Source: Misgurnus anguillicaudatus (lineage: Eukaryota; Chordata; Actinopteri; Cypriniformes; Cobitidae). Taken from it: 64,000 nt of DNA. Below the pieces are notes generated by a model. That model saw nothing but the letters and a program-made list of their open reading frames with translations, did no database searches and was not told where the DNA came from. The position numbers were made by a program, and so were the translations under genes. Shown here piece after piece: positions 47,101 through 56,600 of this stretch; position 1 is the stretch's first letter; each line of letters opens with the position of its first letter. The stretch spans positions 11,753,501 through 11,817,500 of the forward strand of contig NC_073354.2 of assembly GCF_027580225.2 (NCBI RefSeq), read 5' to 3'.

Positions 47101-49506
47101 CCAACCCTGATCAAACACACCCTGAGCAAGCTAATCAAGGTCTTCATGATCACTCGAAAATCACAGGTGGGTAAGTTTGATTAGGGTTGGACCTAAACTC
47201 TGCAGTGCTCCGGCCTTCCAGGGTAAGATTTGGGGAACCCTGCCCTACAGACTTGTAGACTAAGTGAGCACGTGCAATTTAAGGCCACGAGACCGAAAGT
47301 TCACATGAAGTGCGCCATATGGGACAGGACCATAGACGGATTTAGCAGTAACAACATAAACAAATGGGTTTTGTGGAACAAATATAACTTCCAGTAAACT
47401 TCCACAAAGAATCAATAGCAATAGAGTCCTTTAAGAGTAGGTTATTTCTAATAAAAAGCAAAATAAATAACAAGTAAATTACCTTAGTTCAAATCATAGC
47501 TAAAGCATATCGAAAACTACACTGAGCTACATTGTTAACTACAGATCAGCTCCCAAACCTCCCTTCACATAGCAGTAATCCATGATCGCCATTTCCCCTC
47601 GTCTTTAGAAAAATGAAAACATTTGTTATTTTCGACGAGGTATTTGTTCCAGAGTTCAGTTTAGCCACTAGCTAGACCATTACACAAACAGAGACAGGAA
47701 GTTAAGTTTGTGGGGCTAAAGAGCGTGCATACATTATTTAATCTTGTTTGCGTAATCTGCTCATGGCACAAACGTTTAATTAGGACAAACCAAATTTTTC
47801 GTTTTGGTGTAATACGATTCCAGAGTTATGGGGGCCAGAGGGGGAAACCCCAAGAACCCCCCTTGGCAAGTTGGGGCATTTCAAATTGGGGCGCTTTATT
47901 AGGTTGTGATCATCCTTAAAGTCGCCATGAAATGGAAGTAGCGATTGTCTTATTTTTCCTGTGGTAACATCCGAGTGAAACAACTTTTGCTATGAAAAAA
48001 AGGTATGGCTGGGCTTGAATTCGTCCAAAGAAAACTGATTGGATTGTTTGAAGTTGGGTAATGTTGCTAATTGCTGCGATCTTTTCTCGGGCCAAAGAGC
48101 CACAATGAGGTACATGTCCTCCATCATACCCCATACTATCAAATGGACTGTCAAAACAAGTTTACATTTAACATTTAGGTGCCTCAAGAAATGATACCAT
48201 GCACGTAGCTTTCATTCCTGCTGACAGCACTAACGCAAATACTGCTATTTTTACAGATGAGTCTAAAATAATCCGGTTTAAAAAAGGAGTCGTGTAAGTT
48301 TAGCAAGGCGCCAAAATGGTAACGCTGATTACTTGATACTATCATGTTGCTTAACAAAGACCGCAAGTTTCAGGGGTTTCCAGACAAGTCTTTTAAATCC
48401 TGCCAAGTATCCCCTAACCCTGCACCTATCTCTTACAGCATATTTTAAGAAAGAGCAAGTTTGCCTCTTATGTTCACTAGAGGGGATAGTACAAGATGTC
48501 CTCTCTTCCTCCATTAAACACATTTAGCACATTTTAGTTTGTTAAGGTCCAATTTCAACCTTTTAATATCAATTGAGTAAGGTCATTTCAAAGATTGAAA
48601 TCTAACATTTTAATGCTCCTAATCTCATAATTAGATTATGAGACTTTAGCCTGGATTGCACAGGCAGGGTCACCGTTTATAGCTGGTTTCCATAGTATGC
48701 AACATTTTGTTTCCTCAGGTTGTGGTGACCTTGTGTGGGTAAGCGAACCTGAGACGCATCGCAAGGCTGATACTATTGCTGGTAAGTATGGTGTCTGGAT
48801 GCAAGACCCAGCAGCCAAAGAACCTTACGATTCTGAGATGGTATGGCGCATCGACGCAGTGGGCTCTGAAGTCCGTCAACTCTTCGGGTATGAAAACATG
48901 GACCAGCTGGCACGTGGTTTTCCCACTAAAGTCCTCCTTCTGCCAGAGGCTGTGGAGAGCACGGGTGCCACCATGTACGAAGGGTCCTTGTATTACCAAC
49001 GCAGACTCAGCCGCACACTCCTAAGGTACGATCTACACTCCGAAAGCATCGCAGCACGTCGTGATCTTCCCCATGCTGGCTTCCACGGACAATTCCCTTA
49101 CTCCTGGGGGGGCTACACGGACATTGACCTGGCAGTAGACGAAAATGGGCTCTGGGCCATCTACAGCACCAGCAAAGCCAAGGGCGCCATTGTGATCTCC
49201 CAGCTGGACCCTCACACTCTGGAGGTGAAGGGGACGTGGGAGACTAAGATCCGCAAGTCAACGGTCGCTAATGCTTTTATGATTTGTGGCAAGCTGTACA
49301 CGATCGCTAGTTACACCACACCAAACACTACCATAAATTACATGTACGACACTGCAACCAGCGAGGGTAAAGCGATTTCAGTTCCCTTCAAAAACCGCTA
49401 TCGCTACAACAGCATGGTGGACTACAACCGGGTCCACAGGAAGCTGTATGCTTGGGATAACTATTACATTGTATCTTATAATGTGAGGCTAGGCAAGCAG
49501 GAGTAA
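41168..49506 (+). CDS. myoc: myoc, myocilin (complete, 4 exons, 458 aa)
   Basis: Secreted olfactomedin-family glycoprotein of the extracellular matrix; the human gene is the trabecular meshwork glaucoma gene. Exons 41168-41606, 46368-46427, 46575-46664 and 48719-49506 join in phase with AG/GT borders. Residues 1-19 form a signal peptide (MWFLAILCVSSLLMGTQAQ). Residues ~55-130 form a heptad-rich coiled coil, followed by a Pro-rich linker. Residues ~197-458, all in exon 4, form the olfactomedin domain. Cys198 and Cys386 have the same 188-residue spacing as the human disulfide pair (245/433). Asp333, Asn381 and Asp431 align with the human calcium ligands Asp380, Asn428 and Asp478. The GQFPYSWGGYTDIDLAVDE core is intact. 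Human myocilin is 504 aa; the shorter N-terminal half and the GKQE C-terminus (human ends SKM) are the main differences. The linker is split over two small exons, where mammals have one. Confidence 0.97.
41641..41791. mobile_element. GGTAC-type MITE in myoc intron 1 (complete)
   Basis: Ends ACACTCTCAAAAAAAAGGTA and TACCTTTTTTCTGAGAGTG are inverted copies; the interior has several GGTAC motifs and CACTGGGGCGGTACC. It starts 35 bp after the exon 1 splice donor. Confidence 0.85.
41925..42062. repeat. GGTAC-type MITE fragment
   Basis: Diverged copy of the 41641-41791 family: CGCTGGGGCAGTACCCTTT, TTTGGTACCAATATGTACCT and GGGGTACTTTTTGAAAGCGT. Confidence 0.7.
42063..42900. other. myoc intron 1, nothing specific
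   Basis: AT-rich intronic DNA with no clear repeat or coding structure. Confidence 0.45.
42905..42995. repeat. GGTAC-type MITE fragment
   Basis: Contains GGTACATATTGGTACC and GGGTACTGTCCCAGTGACAG and ends in CTTTGAGAGT, as in the intact family member at 41641-41791. Confidence 0.7.
43350..43910. repeat. AT-rich tract with irregular AAATATATTT repeats
   Basis: About 560 bp in which AAATATATTT and close variants recur at irregular spacing, ending in a (TA)n run near 43885. Low-complexity intronic DNA. Confidence 0.65.
43911..46110. other. myoc intron 1, mostly unclassified
   Basis: 44310-44415 carries a diverged copy of a dispersed repeat also seen at 54430-54540 (GGTTTGGTTACAAAC, CTCAAAATATCTT, GGTTTGTAACAACAT). 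The rest has no recognisable gene or repeat. Confidence 0.45.
46112..46285. repeat. GGTAC-type MITE copy in myoc intron 1
   Basis: Contains CTGTCACTGGGGTGGTACCC and AAAAAGTACTCCTTTGCACC. Its end lies about 80 bp upstream of myoc exon 2 (46368). Confidence 0.7.
46696..47332. mobile_element. MITE (GGCCCTGTCCCAAATGGC ends) carrying a nested hAT MITE
   Basis: The left end GGCCCTGTCCCAAATGGCAC and the right end TGCGCCATATGGGACAGGAC are inverted copies. It begins 31 bp after the exon 3 splice donor. The second family copy is at 57798-58217, without the internal insertion. Confidence 0.85.
47049..47242. mobile_element. Nested hAT-type MITE with perfect 8-bp target duplication
   Basis: Ends CAGGGTTCTCCAAATCTTAC and GTAAGATTTGGGGAACCCTG are inverted. 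The flanking 8 bp CCCTACAG occurs at both 47041-47048 and 47243-47250. The related copy at 57798-58217 reads CACCCTACGGACTCGTAGAC straight through (about 58127-58146), showing the empty site. Confidence 0.93.
47520..47705 (+). repeat. Dispersed repeat, copy 2 (copy 1 at 9870-10070)
   Basis: Shares ordered blocks such as ATCCATGATCGCC and TTGTTCCAGAGTTCAGTTTA with the vamp4 intron copy. Confidence 0.7.
47706..48544. other. myoc intron 3, nothing specific
   Basis: Several overlapping short open frames on both strands, none with a domain or splice-compatible structure. Confidence 0.45.
48545..48675 (+). repeat. Dispersed repeat directly upstream of myoc exon 4
   Basis: Related to 33285-33440; ends CTGGATTGCACAGGCAGGGT about 45 bp upstream of the olfactomedin exon acceptor (AG at 48717-48718). 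Confidence 0.6.
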
Positions 49507-49778
49507 AGCGCAGAGATCAGATTACATTTTCTATATTGCCATGCTTCTAGAAGCGTTTTGTGATGTTTTACCAATCAGGAAAATAGCTATATATTCATGG
49601 ATAAAAAAGACAATTTCACGTTTGAAAAACATATTAGGCAGGTTCATACAGAAATAATGATGATGTTGGTAATATTTTCCTGATAACATTAAATCACAAA
49701 ACACCTGTTTATGACCGTTCTTGGTAATGTAGAAAAAGCATACAGACACAATACCGAGTGACTGCTTTTATTTACGTT

Positions 49779-49784
49779 ATTAAA
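49779..49784 (+). terminator. Candidate myoc polyadenylation signal ATTAAA
   Basis: ATTAAA variant hexamer 273 bp after the stop codon, just before a transposable element begins at 49836. No AATAAA is seen in this interval. Other signals lie near 52042 and 52100, beyond the element, so the true site is uncertain. Confidence 0.35.
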
Positions 49785-49835
49785 TGAATTTATATTTTTG
49801 TATATTTGTCTGTGATGCTCGTAGTGATGAAAATG

Positions 49836-51598
49836 CCTTAAAGGTCACCTAATATTTTATTTGTTGTTTGAACATAATTGGGTATCGTATGTGTGTGTAC
49901 ACAACCAATCTGCCCACTCCATTATTTTTAAAAAATCCCCATAATACCTCAACAGTCTCATGGGACAAGCATTTACTTATCAAACTGACATCACTTTGCG
50001 CAGGCCCCACCCACAACTTTTCAAAGACCACAGTTGGGTCATAATTTGTATTTTAAATCACCTTTACATAATTCATTACAGCACATTCATTATGAACAAT
50101 GAAGTAAAGTGATTGTCTTATTAAAAATTGCGTATGTTTATGATATAAAAAACAATAGAGGGTATGCATTGACATCACTTTTCCACGTGGCCACGCCGGA
50201 GCTCTCCCTGTTAATGGGCAAACATTCAACAAAATGGCTGCAAAAACGACAGTAAAACTGACTATTATCAGCTTAAATTTAATTTAGTTAGCCTTAACAG
50301 TGATCCTAACCATAGATGTGTATAAAGGCTAGATGTCTCGCCCGCGCTGCTGGCCAATTGAGTGGAACGTCCGCATTTGGCGGCCATCTTGCCACGGGGT
50401 GCTCGCTCACTCGTGGCATTGAGTTTTAATGGTGCAGGTGCTTTTGGATGACCATAACTTGCTTAATTTTCTACCGATTTTCAAACGGTTTCGTTTGCTA
50501 TAAACGTCAAAGATGTACCTATGACACTAAATACTTGAAACTAAAACAAAAAAATCATGAAACATGTTAAAGCATCCAGAATTATAGCCACGTTAATAAC
50601 GTTTGTAAGAAACCAACCCGTATGAAAATTGGTAGAAAATTGGGCAGGTTGTGGTCATTTAAAAGTGCATGCATCATTCAAACACAATGCTGCGAGTGCC
50701 CGCGCCCTGTGGTGGGATGGCCGCCAGGTGATGACGTTAGAGACTCCGCCGTAACCATCTAGCCTTTATACATATGACCCTAACAACTTGCCAAACAACC
50801 AGTAGTCTGTGGATATTGGCATATGGCAAGATTGCTTTTCCTGACTTATATGTTTGTCTTTCCTAACACTATTAAACCACCCCACCTTTGTAGAACATAA
50901 GTCTCATCATAATGATGTTTTTAATGAAGGCTCACTGACAAAACTTTGCCATTACACAGAATAAGAGTATTCATTTGGTGTATTTTTATAGGATTTTTTT
51001 ATCCCAAAATTTTACATACCTGACATATGGCTACTGCTACTGATTTACTTCTCCTTTGTGTGGCAAAACATTCAAAAAAATGGCTGACTGTTCTGGCGAC
51101 GGCCGCGAAAATGTCAGTATAACTGACAATTACCGGCAAAAATTAAATTTAGTTGCACTTGATAGTGATCCTATAACTTGTCAACCGACCTGTGGTCAGT
51201 GGACGTTGGCATGGACGATCAATTTACTTCTCCTTTCGGTGTTTCTTGGCAGTCTGTATAACGATAGCTCCGAATTCTTGTTAAATCTGTTAGTATCGCA
51301 CAACAACTTTTTCCAATTTAGACGCTTTTTTTCCTGATTTTACACTGTACACAAATTTTGCCGCTGTTGTCACTCAGTTGGCGTAACCGGAGTCACTTTC
51401 GCCGAAGGTGACGTCATGGGGCAGAAAGCAGCAAGTAATTTGCATTTAAAGCGACACACCTCAAAACCAAAACAGCGCATTTTCTTCAAAACCAAAATTG
51501 GTCTAAAGGTATTTGGACCTGAATTTTTACAGACACGTTCAGGGAAAACCTGAGACTATTACATTTTGAAAATTTGCCATATCAGGTGACTTTTAAGG
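49836..51598. mobile_element. 1.76-kb non-autonomous DNA element between myoc and prrc2c
   Basis: Left end CCTTAAAGGTCACCTAATAT, right end inverted (ATATCAGGTGACTTTTAAGG, 51579-51598). It contains an internal partial duplication (about 50217-50310 resembles 51062-51180) and a further nested element. No transposase is recognised. Confidence 0.65.
50311..50778. mobile_element. Nested TIR element with CCTAAC duplication
   Basis: Ends CATAGATGTGTATAAAGGCT and AGCCTTTATACATATG are inverted. CCTAAC flanks it at 50305-50310 and 50779-50784. It interrupts a sequence that is continuous in the sister segment (GTGATCCTATAACTTGTCAA, about 51166-51185). Confidence 0.75.
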
Positions 51599-52300
51599 TT
51601 TAATTCCTTTGACCAACAAATTCCAAAATGGATAAACTATCTAGTCATGTATCATGATGACAGGTTTAAGATGAAATGAGGTCACATCTTCTTTCTCAGT
51701 GGATGTGTCCGTTTAATGTTTTAATAGAGAAACTATTTTTCTACCTTTGTAAGTAATGTCTCGTTTTTTGTGTTCACAGCACTGAATAGATTCAAAAAAT
51801 ATAATGGCACATAAGACTGCCTTAACTGATAGATTGTAAAAAGAGGAAGACAATTTGTGTGCAACTTTTACATTATTTCTTGTGTAAATGCTCAAATCCT
51901 AAACTCTGTACACAAAGTTAATGTTCACTGTTGTCTTTTTGAATTTGCATTTTAAAACATAGTCATGTGCTGCTTGAGATGCTAAGAGCTGGGATCTTGT
52001 AGCTACAGAAGTGTATTAACTTATATGCAGATACGTAAGATAAATAAAGAAAATTGAAGTCAAGCTTTGTGATGTTTATGAAATTTTAAAACTCGATTCA
52101 ATAAATGTTTTTATGCATGCACAGCACTGAAGTGAATGCGAAGACATTACGGGCCAATGGCTGAAACTCAAAACATCTGTTTTAATCCACTAGCTTTGAA
52201 ACATTTATTGCATCACTTCATAAAGAATTTGCTAAATGAATAAATAAGCAAACACAAACCATCAAAATATTGCACAGCAAAAAAACACACCTTATGTTTA
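51599..52300. other. Space between convergent myoc and prrc2c, nothing specific
   Basis: AT-rich sequence with AATAAA hexamers on the + strand (around 52042 and 52100) that could serve a long myoc 3' UTR. No gene is visible. Confidence 0.4.
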
Positions 52301-53621
52301 ACAGCATTTTATTTTATTAGTTTCTGTAACCAAACCAGGAGAATGTAAATAAGACCTTACATATTTTAATACGGCGATTTAACCCCTGTACAAGTAAAAC
52401 AAAAGAAAAAAACAAAAAAATTCAACTCCCTCTCCTCCCCTTCTGCTTGTAGTTCGTTCATACTAAACAAACAAGTAATGGGGGCCTTACCGAAACCCAT
52501 TTGTGTGCCCCTTCTATCTTTGTAATAGCAACCCAGGAGGAGTGGCTTGAAGACCTTACATACTCATAGGCCTGTGGTTACCAAAACAGCGTACGTTCTT
52601 TAGTACTGAACCTAAATTGCTTGACCACTCGCCCCAACCCAAACCCCGCCCCTCCTCTGCAGTGATTGGTCAGGAGAGTCAGAGCTGGTCAGCAGCATGG
52701 TTGGGAGCTTTGTGGAAAGGTTGAAAGACCGGAGTTCGTTTGAGAAGGGGGGCGTGTCTACCTCTGTCCTTACGGTCACAGAAAAGGGGAGGGGCTTACG
52801 CTTAGGACACAAACATAGGCCTGGTCTGGAATAACCGTTTACAAAAGAAAACATTCCATCATAATTCTGCAATCTGTTGAGTGAGCAGAGCTATCTTTTC
52901 GTCAAAATCATATATATTCATCTAAAAGGATTCGGGTCTTTCGGTGCCTAACCTTTGGCTAGCGGTTCTTCTGTGCACTTGTGCACAAACCCAACCTTCA
53001 ATTCTTGCAGGCATAGACTACCGAGAAGGCAGGAGGGAAGGCTCACAGTGGAGACTGCAATCATCGAATTAATCGGATACATCCGTAATAAAGTCCTAAT
53101 CCACCGAAACGATGGCCTAAGCATTGTTAAGGCCAATACATGTGGTTAAGGTGAGACATAAGAGTGCAGATGATATGCGTCAGGATGCTTACACATTTCA
53201 TCACCTCTCTATTGCCATAACTTAAAAGGTTGCTTGAGAAAATAAAGATGCCATGTAGGCGAAAACATCAGCCTTCCTAAAATGTGTTTCTAGATGGGGA
53301 CAGGTGAAAAAAGTAAATATTGCTATAAAAATGGTGTTCTCAGCAGCAAGTGATTCATGATGTCTACCTTCATTGTTCACTGGACATGTACAGTTCACAC
53401 AATAAAGGGGCGCTTTCGACTTAATGCCAACCCCAGTGGAGGAGAGAAGTACTGATAAAATAATGAGGAAGGAAAAGGGCACAGTAAATGTGAGAGAAAT
53501 GCACAGCACCTCACAATAAACCTCCATCTCTCTAGACTCTAGGTGCTGTAAGACATTGCCCCTCTTGCATCAGACCTCCCAATGCGTTACTCCGATCTGT
53601 GTGTCCTTTCTGAAGCAGTTC
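52300..53621 (-). other. prrc2c: prrc2c 3' UTR (approximate)
   Basis: Sequence between the prrc2c stop codon (53622-53624) and the AATAAA signals. It is less repeat-rich than the surrounding DNA, as expected for an exon, and its short open frames are not conserved. Confidence 0.55.
52309..52319 (-). terminator. prrc2c polyadenylation signal(s) AATAAA
   Basis: Two overlapping AATAAA hexamers on the - strand (TTTATT at 52309-52314 and 52314-52319), about 1.3 kb after the prrc2c stop codon. Confidence 0.6.
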
Positions 53622-56600
53622 CTATTTGCTCTCCTCTGGTTTGATGGCCTGTGGTTTGATTGGACCCGTCCGGATAGGTTTGGTTGTCGCTAGGGTTGCA
53701 GGCTTGTCAGATTCTGCGCGGTCGGGTGGCGCCCCCTGGTGATTCGATGTGATGCTGTCGGTAGGTTTGACTGTCACTTCCATGCGAATGGACTTGCTGA
53801 CTGGAGCCTTCAGCTGTTGTTGCTCGGAGAAGAACTTGTGGGTGGATTGCAAAACCTCAGCTCTCTGTTTAGCCTGGGAAAGAAAGATTGACTTGTAAAT
53901 AGGGATATTTATGCATCTACCTCAATGGAAATTCAAAGCCCACTTTAAAATGAAAATTCTGTCATCATTTACTCATCCTCATGTTGTTCTAAACCTGTAT
54001 GGATTTCTTTTTTCTGATGAACACAAAAGAAGATATTCTGAGAAATTATTGTAAACACACAGCAGACAGTGACCATTGACTTCCATAGTAAGAAAAAAAT
54101 ATTTTGGAAGTATTGTGATAAATGATGAAGAAAATATTTGTATAAATGATTTTAAGCACACAGTTTATGTTACCCATTTAATTCGATCATATTTTTATTC
54201 CTAGAATGGAAGTCAATGGACACTATTATTCTGTGTGTTTACAATCATTTCTCAAAATATCTTCTTTTGTGTTCATCAGAAAAAAGAAATTCTCACAGGT
54301 TTAAAACAACATGAGGATGAGTAAATGATGACAGAAAAGGAAGACATATTAAGGAATATGTGTAACCAAACCCGATTCAAGGCCTATTGACTCCATAATA
54401 TACTTTTTCCTACTAAGGAAGTTAAAGGGGTGCCTCTGACTTGGTTTGGTTACAAACAATCCTCAAAATATCTTCCTTTATGGTTCATCAGAACAAAAAA
54501 GTATACAGGTTTGTAACAACATGAGTGTGAGTAAATGGGTAAACAATCCCTTAAATTCTTTCCCTGCAATTGACGAATTAACTCGTCAATTAAGAGAAAA
54601 CACCAATGACAATTTTTCCGGAAATCCGTATTTCCGCTATTATCCACCAGGCGGCGCTCTTAACCCAATTTATAAAACCGTAAGTATCCCCTAGGGGCAA
54701 ACACTTCAAACCCTGTGTATGTTTTGATCATCGCTCTGAATCTGATCTCTAACAAAAGTCCTTCACAAAAACGCAATTATCTCAGCTTTTGCTCAAAATT
54801 TGGTATTTTGGAAGAAACCTACCCAAATTTAAGAGGTGATAAGAGATCAAATGAAGGTAGGACGAAACGTGTTTTGTTTAAAAGCACAGAGTCTGTTCTT
54901 TCATTTGATATAGTGTATGTTTATAAATCTAAAGAAGAACATTTTCTGGAAAGCATTAAACTTTTGTGAAAATGTAAAAAAATGCTGGCGCTGGCTGACA
55001 ACTTAAAAAAAAACACTGGCGGGGAAAGAGTTAAATGCTCTTGGTTTAATTAGGAATAACTCTGAACCAAGGAAGTTAAAATGCTTAAACCCTTGACACG
55101 GGCCAAAACTCACCTTAAGGTCCTGTTCTGCTTTCAGGGCAGCCTGTGTGCCGCGGGGAGCTAAAGGCGGGCCAGAGGGTCCACGTGGAGGGTGTTGGGG
55201 TGGAGGATGTTGGGGTCTAGGGTGGGGCATCAGTCCTCCACCACCCAGGTTAGGGGACATAGGGGGACCCATGGGTGAACGCTGCACTCCTCCAGGATAG
55301 GAGTTCGCATGGGTTGGACGCACCAGTGGAGACACCATGTTGGCCTGAGACAACATCTGTATGCAGTTGTAAAGAACATGCTTAAGGTTATTAAACTTGC
55401 TATGTCTTTATAGCATTAAGAAGTCATATGTTAACAGATTATTTTAATATTTTAGGATTGTATGGGTGTGTTCAAGAGCAGACCTGTGGGTTGAACTGTC
55501 CTGGGAAGTGCTGGGCAATGCGCATTCCCGCAGATGCAGACTGAAACTGTTTGGGATACAGCATGCTGTTCATCTTGCTAGACTGACTGCTGGGGCTTGT
55601 TGAACTTGCCCTGTGAACACAAACAAGCTGTTAGATCTATGGGGCGACCTATGCGCAAGCACAAGTTTAATGGCGTTGCATGCACGTACCTATAAGGGCT
55701 AGAGGTGGGAGTAGTGCTTCTTGCGCTGACAGGTGGAGTTCCAGGTTTGAGATCCATTCCACCACTAAAGAGTTTCAGATCCATCTCACACATCTGCAAA
55801 AGATAAAATGTCATGCACAACTGAAGAAGAGATACAAACTACGCACTTACTACTAGGGGTGTAAATCAGACCATTTATTATGTTTCGATACAAAATCGTT
55901 TTTCTCCACCGGCGTCCGATCCAATTAATTTATCGATTTTTATGTTACTGATCAACATGTTTAAGAGATAGGACGTTAAGGAATGAGAACGTGGAGCGTG
56001 TCAAAATCTATTATCTAAGTACCTAAAATCTAATTTTTACGTGTGGCATTGATGCATCAGAACGTTAAAAATGTAAAATGATCTTTACTTCATATCCTAC
56101 AATGTATTTTTGGCTATGGCTACTATATATAGCCAAGCTACTTATGGTTTTGTGGTCCAGTGTCACATTTATTTGTATGTACAGGTACAGAGTCAGAGTA
56201 TGAAAAAATACAGAAGGCTGTGTGTATGCAAAACCTAAGCAAAGCATCAATAGAAATATCTGGAAAGCATCTATTATGCACAAACCTTATTGGAAGGCTG
56301 CATCATGCTGTGTGTATTCTGACCAATAAGGCCGCGGTAGGGCTGATTGCTCGGAGGCTGGCGGTTGAGGCTGGGGCCCTGGGCTTGTGGAGGGGTTGGA
56401 GGCAGGGACTGGGGCAAAGCCAGGAGAGGCTGACCACCACCAGAGCCGAAGTTGGGCAAAGACAACTGCGAACCAGGAACGGGCCCCAGCTGCAGGGCAG
56501 AACTGGCACTCTGTGTTGAGCTGTAATAGCTGTTCTGCTGCTGGACCGCCGCTGGTCCCGAGTACAAGTTTGAGTGCTGACTCATTCCCTGACGCTGTAA

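Noticed and set aside
46903..47184. 93-codon frame in myoc intron 3
   Set aside because: It crosses the boundary of two nested MITEs, so it cannot be an ancestral gene.
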